Source: Bacillota bacterium (GTDB lineage Bacteria; Bacillota; Clostridia; Oscillospirales; Acutalibacteraceae). Taken from it: a DNA stretch of 64,000 nucleotides. The notes beneath the pieces are model-generated. The model saw only the letters and a list, made by a program, of their open reading frames with translations. It was not told the DNA's origin and did no database searches. Position numbers and translations under genes: made by a program. Shown piece after piece: positions 1-7,813 of this stretch. Within the stretch, counting starts at the first letter, position 1, and the number at the start of each line of letters is the position of its first letter. The DNA is taken from positions 310,001 through 374,000 of the forward strand of contig JAEYPT010000001.1 of NCBI GenBank assembly GCA_023410445.1, given 5' to 3'.

Positions 1-42
1 GCCCTTTTCCGCATTGAACCACTTTACTGTACCTTTATTCAT
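1..42 (-). CDS. Cold-shock protein, N-terminal fragment (runs off window)
   Basis: The 14 residues visible, MNKGTVKWFNAEKG, are the hallmark start of CspA/CspB-type single-stranded nucleic-acid-binding proteins (RNA chaperones). The ATG lies at 42-40 behind a strong GGAGGTG site. The remainder, including the RNP1/RNP2 motifs, is outside the window. Its leader contains a terminator-like hairpin just before the ribosome site, so expression may be set by the leader RNA. Confidence 0.93.
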   Translation of the reverse strand, partial: MNKGTVKWFNAEKG

Positions 43-81
43 CAAAAGCACCTCCAAAAATAGTATTTCCAACTGCAAAAC

Positions 82-141
82 AAAAAACTCACAACTTTTG
101 CAAATCATTCTGCGTAAAATGACTTACAGAAAATTGTGAGT
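82..141 (-). promoter_or_regulatory. Terminator-like hairpin in the cold-shock gene leader
   Basis: Read on the minus strand, an arm ACTCACAATTTT (141-130) pairs with AAAGTTGTGAGT (98-87), 11 of 12 positions matching, and six U residues follow (87-82). It lies about 40 nt before the csp start and downstream of the csp promoter. It could be an attenuator, a cold-sensitive RNA switch, or simply the terminator of an upstream unit. Confidence 0.6.
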
Positions 142-168
142 CGATTCATGCACATTAGGATGCTTTTA

Positions 169-197
169 ACTATAGCGCAACTGAGCGAAGTTGTCAA
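169..197 (-). promoter_or_regulatory. Sigma-A promoter for the cold-shock gene
   Basis: Minus strand TTGACA (197-192), 17-nt spacer, TATAGT (174-169). Transcription would start near 162, giving a leader of about 120 nt that contains the hairpin at 141-87. Confidence 0.65.
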
Positions 198-253
198 GTC
201 CCGAACGATTTTTTTGCTGCTCAGAGAGGCATTAACCGCAGCATGGGAAAATG

Positions 254-460
254 CTATCTTGGGCGGGGAGGAGGCCCCGGAGGATAAGGCGGGCGCGGGG
301 GTGGCGGATACGGAGGCGGCCCCGGCGGGTAAGGTGGATGTGGGGGCGGGTAAGGCGGATACGGCGGAGGTCCCGGGAAGGGTGGAAACGGAGGTCTGGG
401 CCGTGGACGATGCGGACGCGGCGGGAACCACCACCAGATCCATGGAGTTCTTCTTGGCAT
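254..460 (-). CDS. Small proline-rich protein
   Basis: 68 aa. After an N-terminal MPRRTPWIWWWF the protein is almost entirely PP-Y-PP, PP-R-PP and GPPP repeats. There is no signal peptide and no recognised domain. The start was chosen at 460 because an AAGGTG site lies 6 nt upstream; the frame stays open further up (to 709) but without a ribosome site. Proline/tyrosine-rich short proteins in Firmicutes are often surface or spore-coat associated, but nothing here proves that. The coding DNA is much more GC-rich and repetitive than its neighbours. Confidence 0.5.
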   Translation of the reverse strand: MPRRTPWIWWWFPPRPHRPRPRPPFPPFPGPPPYPPYPPPHPPYPPGPPPYPPPPRPPYPPGPPPRPR

Positions 461-649
461 TGATTTCACCTTCTTTCCTCCAGAATATGCGGAAAGGAAA
501 GCGAATGGTACCAAGGATAAAGAGGAATGAAATTGAATGGGGAGAGCGGGCCGGGTTGCGCATAAAATAAATGGCGGATGATTCGATGCGCTTGCGGTCC
601 CGGCAATTTGTATGCCGGCCCGCCTGTCAGAATGAAGGGAGCGGTTCGG

Positions 650-832
650 ATGGATTCCATTGCACAGCACCGGAAAGAAGTTTACCGCGCACGGTGGGAC
701 CTTCTTCAAAAGCCATATTTAACGGTGGAAGAACGCGTGCGTCTGACTCAGCTTGACGCCGAGTGGCTGCATTTGCTGCGATGCGGAGATCGTGAAAATG
801 GGGAGAACTATTCGGACGATATGGTACCATAA
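650..832 (+). CDS. Small hypothetical protein
   Basis: 60 aa, highly charged and probably helical, with no membrane segment. The start at 650 is preceded by AAGGGAG at 8 nt; an in-frame ATG at 632 is the alternative. I do not recognise the family. It lies alone between the proline-rich gene and the amino-acid transporter. Confidence 0.5.
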   Translation: MDSIAQHRKEVYRARWDLLQKPYLTVEERVRLTQLDAEWLHLLRCGDRENGENYSDDMVP

Positions 833-888
833 AAATAGGAAGGAACTTTTTGCCGGAACGGGGAATCTAATATATTTCATTTTCGCTC

Positions 889-917
889 TTTACTTTAGCG
901 TGATAATACGGTAAAAT
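889..917 (+). promoter_or_regulatory. Promoter of the amino-acid ABC transporter operon
   Basis: TTTACT (889-894), 17-nt spacer, TAAAAT (912-917). Confidence 0.55.
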
Positions 918-922
918 AATGT

Positions 923-957
923 GGGGCGTGAAAGGCAGCCTGCTTTTCGCCCCCATT
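923..957 (+). promoter_or_regulatory. Stable hairpin in the leader of the ABC transporter operon
   Basis: GGGGCG and CGCCCC arms extended by AAAGGCAG/CTGCTTT form a long stem directly before the ribosome site of the binding protein, ending in ATTTTA. It could act as an attenuator or 5' stabiliser. No known riboswitch motif was recognised. Confidence 0.4.
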
Positions 958-980
958 TTATGATGAAGGTTGTGTTACAT

Positions 981-1880
981 ATGAAAAAGATTCTTTGTGC
1001 GCTGCTTGCGTTTGCGCTGACCCTTGGGGCAGCAGGATGTTCGGCGTCCTCCCAAAATTCCGCAGCCCCCGCACAGGCATCCGCAGCGGGCGCTTCTTCT
1101 CAGGCGGCTCAGCCCGCTTCCTCCGGGGCTTCCGACGGTTCCTGGGATAAGGTTAAGTCCGCCGGCCAGCTGGTGCTCGGACTTGATAAGGCATTCCCGC
1201 CTATGGGATTTGTGGACACGCAGACCGGTGAATTGGTCGGATTCGACATTGATCTGGCAAAGGAAGCCTGCAAGCGCCTGAATATCAAGCTGAAGCTTCA
1301 GCCGATCGATTGGGACAACAAAACCGCCGAGCTCAATAACGGAAATGTAGATTGCCTTTGGAACGGCTTTTCCAAAACCGACGAGCGCGAAAAGCAATTC
1401 AACCTGAGCATTCCGTACATGAAGAACAATCAGATTATTCTCATCAAGTCCGGCTCTTCCTATAAAGGGCTTGACAGCCTTGCCGGGAAGACCGTGGGCG
1501 TTCAGTCCGATTCCTCAGCACTGACCGCAATTGAAAGCAAGCCGGACTTTAAAAAGACATTGAAGGATGTCGTGAAGATCGACGATTACAGCAAAGCGGT
1601 TTTGGAAATTCAGAACGGCACGGTCGATGCCATTGCGATTGATGAAATTGTCGCCCGTTATTATCTTTCCAAAAATCCGGGAGCCTATCAGGTCATGCAG
1701 GATAAGGACGGAAAAGACGCGTCGCTTGCAACCGAGGATTATGTGGTCGGATTCCGCAAAGCGGACAACGCGTTGAAAGTGCAGATCGAGGGTGCGCTGA
1801 AAGCAATGGCCGCCGACGGCACCATGGCGAAAATTTCCACAAAGTGGTTCCAGAAGGATATCACTACGGTAGGCAAGTAA
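981..1880 (+). CDS. Polar amino-acid ABC transporter, substrate-binding lipoprotein
   Basis: 299 aa family-3 (SBP_bac_3) solute-binding protein. It has a lysine-rich N-terminus, a hydrophobic segment and a lipobox ending LGAAGC at about residue 20, so it should be lipid-anchored outside the membrane. A Ser/Ala linker follows, then the binding fold beginning KSAGQLVLGLDKAFPPMGF, with the typical GFDIDLAKE and VGVQSDSSA segments. The start at 981 gives the normal signal peptide; longer in-frame starts are unlikely. It is followed by permease and ATPase genes. The substrate is probably glutamine, cystine, histidine or arginine, but cannot be fixed from sequence. Confidence 0.92.
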   Translation: MKKILCALLAFALTLGAAGCSASSQNSAAPAQASAAGASSQAAQPASSGASDGSWDKVKSAGQLVLGLDKAFPPMGFVDTQTGELVGFDIDLAKEACKRLNIKLKLQPIDWDNKTAELNNGNVDCLWNGFSKTDEREKQFNLSIPYMKNNQIILIKSGSSYKGLDSLAGKTVGVQSDSSALTAIESKPDFKKTLKDVVKIDDYSKAVLEIQNGTVDAIAIDEIVARYYLSKNPGAYQVMQDKDGKDASLATEDYVVGFRKADNALKVQIEGALKAMAADGTMAKISTKWFQKDITTVGK

Positions 1881-1940
1881 GAGTCGGTACCGATAGCACG
1901 CAAACACCATCCGCCATGCCGCGCCCCGCGCGGCCCGGTC

Positions 1941-1980
1941 GCAGGAAGCCGGTAAACCCCGGCTTCCTGCCTTTTGCGTT
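1941..1980 (+). terminator. Intergenic stem-loop between binding protein and permease
   Basis: Perfect 12-bp stem (GCAGGAAGCCGG, 1941-1952, with its complement at 1959-1970), 6-nt loop, then CTTTTGCG and T5. Such partial terminators usually make the binding protein more abundant than the membrane components. Confidence 0.8.
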
Positions 1981-2010
1981 TTTCTACGAATTTACGGGAG
2001 GACTGGTTCC

Positions 2011-2652
2011 ATGAATTATTCCGTGCTGCTGGAGCAAATGCTGGAAGCGACCCTGATGTCGCTCCGCATTTTCTTCTCAACCCTGATCTTTTCTCTGCCG
2101 CTGGGGCTTCTGGTGGCGGCAGGACGTATGTCCCGCCACCGGATTATCGGCCTGCCGGTCCGGTTTTACATTCTGCTGATGCGCGGTACGCCGCTGATGC
2201 TTCAGCTCTTATTCATCTTCTATGGTCTGAAGCCACTTACCGGAATTCAGCTTGACCGTGTTGTGGCCGCACAGGTCGCCTTTATTCTAAACTATGCGGC
2301 TTATTTCGCTGAAATATTCCGGGGTGGAATCGAAGGCATCCCGCAGGGACAGCACGAAGCGGCGAAAGTACTCGGATTCAGCCGCAGCCAGACTTTTTTC
2401 CGCATTGTCCTGCCGCAGGTGGTAAAACGCATTCTGCCGCCGATGGGCAATGAGTTTATCACGCTGGTCAAGGATACGTCGCTGGCGCAGGTCATCGGCG
2501 TCGTGGAACTGCTGAAGGTGACCTCTGACTGGGTGTCGTCCGCTGTCAGCATGGTGCCGTTTGCCATTGCGGGTGTTTTTTACCTTGCCATGAACGCCGT
2601 TGTAACACGGTGCTTTACGGTTGGGGAAAAACGCCTGAGCTATTACAGATAA
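2011..2652 (+). CDS. Polar amino-acid ABC transporter permease
   Basis: 213 aa HisM/GlnP-type inner-membrane permease (BPD_transp_1). It has several hydrophobic segments, and the ATPase-coupling EAA loop is visible as GQHEAAKVLGFSRSQTFFRI near residues 113-132. Length fits the family (about 215 aa). ATG at 2011 with a GGGAGG site upstream. It is followed after 13 nt by the ATPase gene, so the two are co-translated; one permease gene suggests a homodimeric channel. Confidence 0.93.
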   Translation: MNYSVLLEQMLEATLMSLRIFFSTLIFSLPLGLLVAAGRMSRHRIIGLPVRFYILLMRGTPLMLQLLFIFYGLKPLTGIQLDRVVAAQVAFILNYAAYFAEIFRGGIEGIPQGQHEAAKVLGFSRSQTFFRIVLPQVVKRILPPMGNEFITLVKDTSLAQVIGVVELLKVTSDWVSSAVSMVPFAIAGVFYLAMNAVVTRCFTVGEKRLSYYR

Positions 2653-2665
2653 GGAGGGATTGACC

Positions 2666-3430
2666 ATGCCGGTTGTTTCGGCTCATGATATTCGCAAAAG
2701 CTTTGACGGTGCGGAAGTGCTCAAGGGCATTTCCATCGACGTTCAGAAGGGGCAGGTTCTGGCCGTGATCGGTCCTTCCGGTTCCGGAAAGAGCACGCTC
2801 CTGCGCTGCATCACGCAATTGGAAACGGTGGACGGCGGTGAAATCAGCATCTGCGGCGAGACCCTGGTGAAGGACGGCCCGTCCGGGAAAGCTCTGTATT
2901 CGGAGAAAACCGTCCGGAACCGGATTGCGCTCCACGTCGGGCTTGTGTTCCAGAACTTCAATCTGTTTCCGCATTTTTCGGTACTGCGGAATATCACGGA
3001 AGCGCCCATTCACGTTCTGGGCAAAAAAAGAGCGGAGGCCGAAGCCTCCGCTCAGGAACTCCTGAAAAAAATGGATCTTTCCGACAAAGCCGACGCCTTT
3101 CCGTGCCAGCTTTCGGGTGGCCAGCAGCAGCGGGTTTCCATCGCGCGTGCGCTTGCCATGGAGCCGGAGGTCCTGTTCTTTGACGAGCCGACCAGCGCGC
3201 TGGACCCAGAGCTGACGGGCGAGATTCTGAAGGTAATCCGCAGTCTTGCCGCGGAGCACCGCACGATGGTGGTCGTCACCCACGAGATGGCCTTTGCCCG
3301 CGATGTCGCCGACAGCGTCGTTTTCATGGCGGACGGTTCCATCGTGGAACAGGGAACACCGGAGCAGGTGTTCGGCAACGCGCAAAGCGAACGGACCAAA
3401 ACGTTCCTCGCCCGCTACAATGAATCCTGA
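2666..3430 (+). CDS. Polar amino-acid ABC transporter ATP-binding protein
   Basis: 254 aa GlnQ/HisP-type ATPase. Walker A GPSGSGKST near residue 36, Q-loop in LVFQNFNLFPH, signature [15 protein letters not shown], Walker B EVLFFDEPTSALD and switch His in VVVTHEMAFA are all intact. The start is ATG 2666 with GGAGG 8 nt upstream; a TTG at 2660 lies inside that spacing and is unlikely. Last gene of the operon, ending 4 nt from the convergent aminopeptidase gene. Confidence 0.95.
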   Translation: MPVVSAHDIRKSFDGAEVLKGISIDVQKGQVLAVIGPSGSGKSTLLRCITQLETVDGGEISICGETLVKDGPSGKALYSEKTVRNRIALHVGLVFQNFNLFPHFSVLRNITEAPIHVLGKKRAEAEASAQELLKKMDLSDKADAFPCQLSGGQQQRVSIARALAMEPEVLFFDEPTSALDPELTGEILKVIRSLAAEHRTMVVVTHEMAFARDVADSVVFMADGSIVEQGTPEQVFGNAQSERTKTFLARYNES

Positions 3431-3450
3431 CCGGTCAGCCGATCGACCGG
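3431..3450. terminator. Short inverted repeat between convergent genes
   Basis: CCGGTC (3431-3436) and GACCGG (3445-3450) straddle the tail-to-tail junction of the ABC ATPase and aminopeptidase genes. There is no U-tract, so it is only a weak candidate for a two-way stop. Confidence 0.3.
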
Positions 3451-5222
3451 GTATGTTTCCGAAGCCATTCGAGCTCTCTTCCCGAAAGCAGGGGGGAGAG
3501 CTTTTCATATACCGTGCGGTGATAATCGTTCAGCCAGCGGGTCTCCGCCGGAGCGAGCAGCTTCGGCAGAATGGCGTCCGTGTCGATCGGGAAGAGGGTC
3601 AGAGTATCGAACTTGAGGAATCTTCCGTAGCTGTTCACAAAGGCCTCTGCCACCAGCATCATGTTTTCCGTGCGGATACCGTATTTCCCTTCCTCGTAAA
3701 CTCCTGGCTCGTTCGTGATCGTCATGCCCGGGCGGAATACAGTTTCATTTTTCGGCCGGAGGTTCTGTGGGCCCTCGTGAACACTGCTGAACATTCCGAC
3801 GCCGTGTCCCGTGCCGCAGCGGTAGTCGATGCCGTGCGCCCACAGCGATTCCCGGCAGAGAATGTCGATGTTTCCGCCGGTGCTCCCTTCCAGAAACAGC
3901 GCGGTAGCGAGGGAAATGTGTGCTTTCAGCACCCAGGTATAGCGCTCCATTTCCTCGTTGCTGACGGGGCCCAAGACGAATGTGCGGGTGATGTCGGTCG
4001 TTCCCTCCGGATATTGTCCGCCGGAATCGACCAGCAAAAATCCGCTCTGCTTTAGTACGCTGCATGCGTCGGGCTTGGGCGAATAGTGCATCATGGCCGC
4101 GTTTTCACGATATGCGGCAATCGTTGAAAAGCTTTCCCCGCGGTTGTCGGGCTGTTCGGCCCGGAATTTCCGAAGCATATCGCATACGTCACATTCCGTC
4201 ACGGATTCTCCGGCAGTCAGGCGGTCGTCCAGAGCGACGCGGAACTTTACAAGCGCGCAGCCGTCGTACAGCATGGCGCGGCGGATGTTTTCAATCTCCG
4301 TTGAATTTTTGATTCCCTTCAGACCGGTGATGATATCGTCCCCGAACAGGACTTCCAGCTTCTCGTTTTCATCCAGAATTCGAAGCAGCTCGTAGTTGGT
4401 TCCGTCCGGTTCAATCAAGAGGGTTTTTGCTTCACTGTAGTTTTTCAGAAAATCGGCGATTTCTTCGTACGGGCGCAGGGTCATGCCGTTTTCAGAGAGA
4501 CTGCTTCGCACGGATTCTGGAACCCGGGAACAGTCGATGAACAGATAAGCTTCCTCCGAAAATACGGCGGCATAGGCCACGGCAAGGGGATTGTATTCAA
4601 TGTCGGAGGCGCGCAGATTCATCAGCCAGGCGACACAGTCCAGACGGCTTACAATCTGCCCATCGGCGTGCCGTTCCCGAAGCTTATTCCGTAGGATCAC
4701 AAGCTTTTCCTGGCAGGAAAGACCGGCAAATTTTCGCTCGTGCAGGAATACCTCGGTATTCGGCATGGGCGGGCGGTCCCGCCATAGCCCGGAAATCAGG
4801 TCAACGGACTTTACGGAAAGTTTTTTGTCGAAAAATTTATCCTGCATGGATTTTACTTTTGCGGCGGAAACCATCCGCCCGTCAAAACCCACGCAGCTGC
4901 CGGGCGCAAGCGTTTGCAGGAGGAATTCCTCAACGGTGGGAACCCCTTCGACTCCCATGCGGAACAGTTCAATGCCGCTTCCGGCCAATTCGTGCGCCGC
5001 CTGAATGAAGTAACGCCCATCCGTCCAAAGGCCGCTGCGGGCGGATGTGACGACGAGAGTTCCGGCAGAGCCGCTGAACCCGGAAAAATACTGCCTCGCT
5101 TTCCAATGCGCCGGCGTATATTCCCCCATGTGGGGGTCGGAAGACGGAATCATATAAGCCTGCACGCCCGCCCGGTTCATTTCCTGCAGCAGGCTGCAAA
5201 TCAGTTCTCGAATAATCGGCAA
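3435..5222 (-). CDS. Xaa-Pro aminopeptidase (M24B), long three-domain form
   Basis: 595 aa. Removes N-terminal residues that precede proline, in the cytoplasm. Two creatinase-like N-terminal domains lead to the pita-bread catalytic domain. The dinuclear-metal ligands are visible: Asp in LLVDSGGQYPEGTTDITRTF (near residues 397-409), His in GTGHGVGMFSSVHEGP (about 475), Glu in TITNEPGVYEEGKYG (about 504) and in RTENMM (about 517). The length of about 600 aa matches the eukaryote-like/clostridial long class, not E. coli PepP (about 440). TTG start at 5222 with GGGAGGGA upstream; the next ATG would cut into the first domain. Confidence 0.93.
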   Translation of the reverse strand: MPIIRELICSLLQEMNRAGVQAYMIPSSDPHMGEYTPAHWKARQYFSGFSGSAGTLVVTSARSGLWTDGRYFIQAAHELAGSGIELFRMGVEGVPTVEEFLLQTLAPGSCVGFDGRMVSAAKVKSMQDKFFDKKLSVKSVDLISGLWRDRPPMPNTEVFLHERKFAGLSCQEKLVILRNKLRERHADGQIVSRLDCVAWLMNLRASDIEYNPLAVAYAAVFSEEAYLFIDCSRVPESVRSSLSENGMTLRPYEEIADFLKNYSEAKTLLIEPDGTNYELLRILDENEKLEVLFGDDIITGLKGIKNSTEIENIRRAMLYDGCALVKFRVALDDRLTAGESVTECDVCDMLRKFRAEQPDNRGESFSTIAAYRENAAMMHYSPKPDACSVLKQSGFLLVDSGGQYPEGTTDITRTFVLGPVSNEEMERYTWVLKAHISLATALFLEGSTGGNIDILCRESLWAHGIDYRCGTGHGVGMFSSVHEGPQNLRPKNETVFRPGMTITNEPGVYEEGKYGIRTENMMLVAEAFVNSYGRFLKFDTLTLFPIDTDAILPKLLAPAETRWLNDYHRTVYEKLSPLLSGRELEWLRKHTRSIG

Positions 5223-5302
5223 TTCAAATCCCTCCCGTTTTTTTCAGTATAGGCGCTGCCGGTTCTTCTGTCAAGAAGAGCCGAAATATGCCGAAATACA
5301 GC

Positions 5303-5346
5303 AAGGTCCCGCCGCTTCCTCATGGGAATGCAGCGGGACTTTTTTC
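5303..5346. terminator. Stem-loop downstream of citrate synthase
   Basis: GTCCCGC (5306-5312) pairs with GCGGGAC (5333-5339), with an inner TTCC/GGAA extension. T6 follows on the plus strand. For the leftward citrate synthase the U-tract is poor, so its role is uncertain. Confidence 0.45.
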
Positions 5347-5364
5347 GGCAGCGGCCGGTTTGGT

Positions 5365-6741
5365 TCAGCGGTTTTCCAGCCGGATATATTCCCGGCGCGC
5401 GGAGATGCTTTTGTAGGCGGGACGAATGATTTTCCCGGCGTTGATCTTTTCTTCCAGTAGGTGGGCGCTCCAGCCCGCAATGCGGGCCATGGCGAACACC
5501 GGCGTAAACAGTTCAAGCGGCAGGCCCAGCATATGGTACACAAAGCCACTGTAAAAATCGATGTTGGCGCTGACGCCCTTGTAGGTTTTGCGTTCCTGTC
5601 CGATTACCTCGGGCGCGAGGCGTTCCACCAGTGCATAGAGGGCGTATTCCTTCCCAAGCCCCTTTTCTTCCGAAAGGCGCTTGACGAAACGCTTGAAGAC
5701 CTCGGCGCGCGGGTCGGAGAGGGAATAGACCGCGTGCCCCATTCCGTAGATCAGGCCGGAGCGGTCGAAGGCCTGTTTATTCAGCAGCCGGCGGAGATAG
5801 TCAGCCACTTCTGCCTCGTCCTCCCAGTCTTTGAGCTCCTTTTTCATGGCGTCAAACATCTGCATGACCTTGATGTTCGCTCCGCCGTGCTTTGGACCCT
5901 TCAGCGAGCCGAGCGCAGCGGCGATTACCGAATAGGCGTCCGTTCCGGAGGAGGCGACCACATGCGTGGTAAAACTGGAGTTATTGCCGCCGCCGTGTTC
6001 CGCGTGGAGGACCAGCGCGAGGTCCAGAATCCGCGCTTCCAGCGGGGTATACTGGTTATTGATGCGCAGCATGTAAAGAATGTTTTCCGCGGTGGAGAGC
6101 TCCGGCTTCGGCGCGTGAATGAAGAAGCTGTAAGAGTTGTTGCAGTCGTGCATATAGGCCTGATAGCCGTATACCGCAAGCTGGGGGAACAGCGCAATCA
6201 TTTCCAGACACTGGCGGAGCACGTTCGGCAGGGAGGGATCGTTCGCCTTTTCATCGTAGGCGTAAAGGGTCAGAACGCTTCGGGCCAGCGTGTTCATCAT
6301 GTCGAAGCTCGGGGCCTTCATGATGATGTCGCGCACAAAGTTGGTGGGGAGGGAGCGGTACTTAACGAGCAGGTCGGTGAAATCGGAGAGAGCCTGTGCG
6401 GAGGGCAGCTCTCCGAACAGAAGCAGGTATACGGTTTCTTCAAAGCCAAAACGATTTTCAGCGATGAAGCCGCGAACGATATCTTCCACGTCAATTCCGC
6501 GATAATAGAGCTTCCCCTCGCAGGGAACGCTCTTTCCGTCCACGGTTTGGGAAGACACGATGTCGGAAATTTCCGTAAGACCGGTCAGTACGCCTTTTCC
6601 GTTGATGTCGCGAAGGCCCCGCTTTACATCGTAGCGGGTGAACAGCTCCGGATCGATGGTACTGTGTCGGCGGCATTCCTCGGTCAGGCTGAGAATACGG
6701 GGGGAAATGTCAAAGAAATCCCCGGCTGCATTTTTAGTCAT
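5365..6741 (-). CDS. gltA: Citrate synthase
   Basis: 458 aa. Condenses oxaloacetate and acetyl-CoA to citrate. Family hallmarks are visible: the HGGGNNSSFTTHVV segment, KHGGANIKVM, the catalytic region GMGHAVYSLSDPRAEVF, and NIDFYSG with the catalytic Asp. Start ATG 6741 with GAGGTG six nt upstream; a GTG at 6750 lies in that ribosome site. The gene directly follows and nearly overlaps a MarR-type regulator gene, so both are probably one transcript. In a fermentative organism this step usually serves glutamate synthesis through a partial TCA cycle. Confidence 0.95.
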   Translation of the reverse strand: MTKNAAGDFFDISPRILSLTEECRRHSTIDPELFTRYDVKRGLRDINGKGVLTGLTEISDIVSSQTVDGKSVPCEGKLYYRGIDVEDIVRGFIAENRFGFEETVYLLLFGELPSAQALSDFTDLLVKYRSLPTNFVRDIIMKAPSFDMMNTLARSVLTLYAYDEKANDPSLPNVLRQCLEMIALFPQLAVYGYQAYMHDCNNSYSFFIHAPKPELSTAENILYMLRINNQYTPLEARILDLALVLHAEHGGGNNSSFTTHVVASSGTDAYSVIAAALGSLKGPKHGGANIKVMQMFDAMKKELKDWEDEAEVADYLRRLLNKQAFDRSGLIYGMGHAVYSLSDPRAEVFKRFVKRLSEEKGLGKEYALYALVERLAPEVIGQERKTYKGVSANIDFYSGFVYHMLGLPLELFTPVFAMARIAGWSAHLLEEKINAGKIIRPAYKSISARREYIRLENR

Positions 6742-6746
6742 TTCAG

Positions 6747-7235
6747 TCACCTCTCTCTGGAAACAGCCTTCTGTGAGATTTTCGTCAGAACGCTGTTGAT
6801 GGTTTCGACTGCCGCGAGAAAATCGCTGAATTCTTTTCCGTCCATCCGCTCCACGGAGCGGTGGAACAGCTTTAGAAACGCCTCCCGCTTCGCATGAATA
6901 TAGCGGAAGGTGTTTTCCTCTACGGAAATCAGGACTCTGCGCCGGTCACTGCGGTCAGGGTTTCGGACGATCCTCCCCTCTTCGTCCAGCTTTTCAACAA
7001 GCTTGCTGATCTGTTGCCGTGGGGCGTGAAGTAATACTGCAAGTTCCGTGACTGTCATAGGCCCCTGCGTGCAGAGCATGCACAGCACGTTCAGCTGCAA
7101 AACGGTGAATTCCCCGCGGAAACAGTCAGCGAAGGGTTTCTCCAATGTTTCGTTTACATACAGCATAAAAGCAAAAAGATTGTTGTCGCTGTTCAAATCC
7201 GAATCCCTCATTTGGAAAGAATCGATGATTGTCAT
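6747..7235 (-). CDS. MarR-family transcriptional regulator
   Basis: 162 aa from ATG 7235 (GTG 7262 and ATG 7211 are alternatives; none has a strong ribosome site). The winged HTH is seen in LNVLCMLCTQGPMTVTELAV and LLHAPRQQISKLVEKLDEEG, followed by the wing NPDRSDRRRVLIS typical of MarR. The N-terminal extension (SDNNLFAFMLYVNETLEKPF) forms the dimer helix. It lies immediately upstream of, and in one direction with, citrate synthase, which it may control. The inverted repeat CGATGA-TTG-TCATCG at 7223-7237 overlaps the start region and could be its own operator. Confidence 0.85.
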   Translation of the reverse strand: MTIIDSFQMRDSDLNSDNNLFAFMLYVNETLEKPFADCFRGEFTVLQLNVLCMLCTQGPMTVTELAVLLHAPRQQISKLVEKLDEEGRIVRNPDRSDRRRVLISVEENTFRYIHAKREAFLKLFHRSVERMDGKEFSDFLAAVETINSVLTKISQKAVSRER

Positions 7236-7301
7236 CGTTTGTTTCCATTTTACAAGAAACACAGGATTCTGTCAACCTCGCCGGCGTAGAGAATTTGGTA
7301 A

Positions 7302-7315
7302 TTCCCCTTGGGGAA
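7302..7315 (+). promoter_or_regulatory. Candidate MntR-type operator
   Basis: TTCCCC-TT-GGGGAA inverted repeat in a context (AATT before, AACTT after) that resembles the B. subtilis MntR box. It sits just before the -35 element of the DtxR/MntR-type gene, as expected for autoregulation. The match is partial. Confidence 0.4.
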
Positions 7316-7318
7316 AAC

Positions 7319-7347
7319 TTGTTATTTTGACCGGTAAATGATATAAT
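7319..7347 (+). promoter_or_regulatory. Promoter of the DtxR/MntR-type gene
   Basis: TTGTTA (7319-7324), 17-nt spacer, TATAAT (7342-7347). Confidence 0.7.
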
Positions 7348-7389
7348 AATTGAACCTGTTGAATGATTTCGCCGAAGGGGAGGGATTCG

Positions 7390-7803
7390 ATGCGGATACA
7401 GGAATCCGGAGAAAATTACTTGGAGACAATTCTGATTCTGCGCAATCGCAACGGATATGTCCGGTCCATCGACGTGGCCAACGAGCTGAGTGTGACGAAG
7501 GCCAGCGTCAGCCGCGCGATGAGCATCCTCAAGGAAGCCGGTTACCTTGTCATGGAGCAGAACGGCAATTTGATTCTTACGGACGCTGGCCTCAAACGGG
7601 CGGAAGCGGTTTATGAGCGGCACACGCTGATTGCCGAATTCCTTGAGATAACTCTCGGTGTAGACGCGGAGACCGCAACGCAGGATTCGTGCCGTATCGA
7701 ACATATTATCAGCGAGGAAAGCTTTGGGCGGATCAAGGAATTTGTGCATGGCAGACGGAAAATAGAACCGCCGTCCCGGAAAAAGGCCGGTACGGGGAGT
7801 TGA
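7390..7803 (+). CDS. DtxR/MntR-family metal-dependent repressor
   Basis: 137 aa, the size of MntR, with the winged HTH domain (IDVANELSVTKASVSRAMSILKEAGYL) and the metal-binding dimer domain but no SH3 domain. Likely metal ligands are His in YERHTLIAEFL and the Cys/Glu/His of DSCRIEHII. Such proteins repress Mn2+ or Fe2+ uptake genes when metal-loaded. Start ATG 7390 behind GGGGAGGGA. It is followed 10 nt later by the zinc-ribbon gene in the same transcript. Genes for a plausible regulon (NRAMP, ferritin, VIT1) lie at 52.5-55.6 kb across the prophage. Confidence 0.88.
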   Translation: MRIQESGENYLETILILRNRNGYVRSIDVANELSVTKASVSRAMSILKEAGYLVMEQNGNLILTDAGLKRAEAVYERHTLIAEFLEITLGVDAETATQDSCRIEHIISEESFGRIKEFVHGRRKIEPPSRKKAGTGS

Positions 7804-7813
7804 GGTGGAACGG

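Noticed and set aside
5461..6897. Long open frame (478 codons) opposite citrate synthase
   Set aside because: It is the antisense shadow of the well-supported citrate synthase gene; no ribosome site and no recognisable domain.
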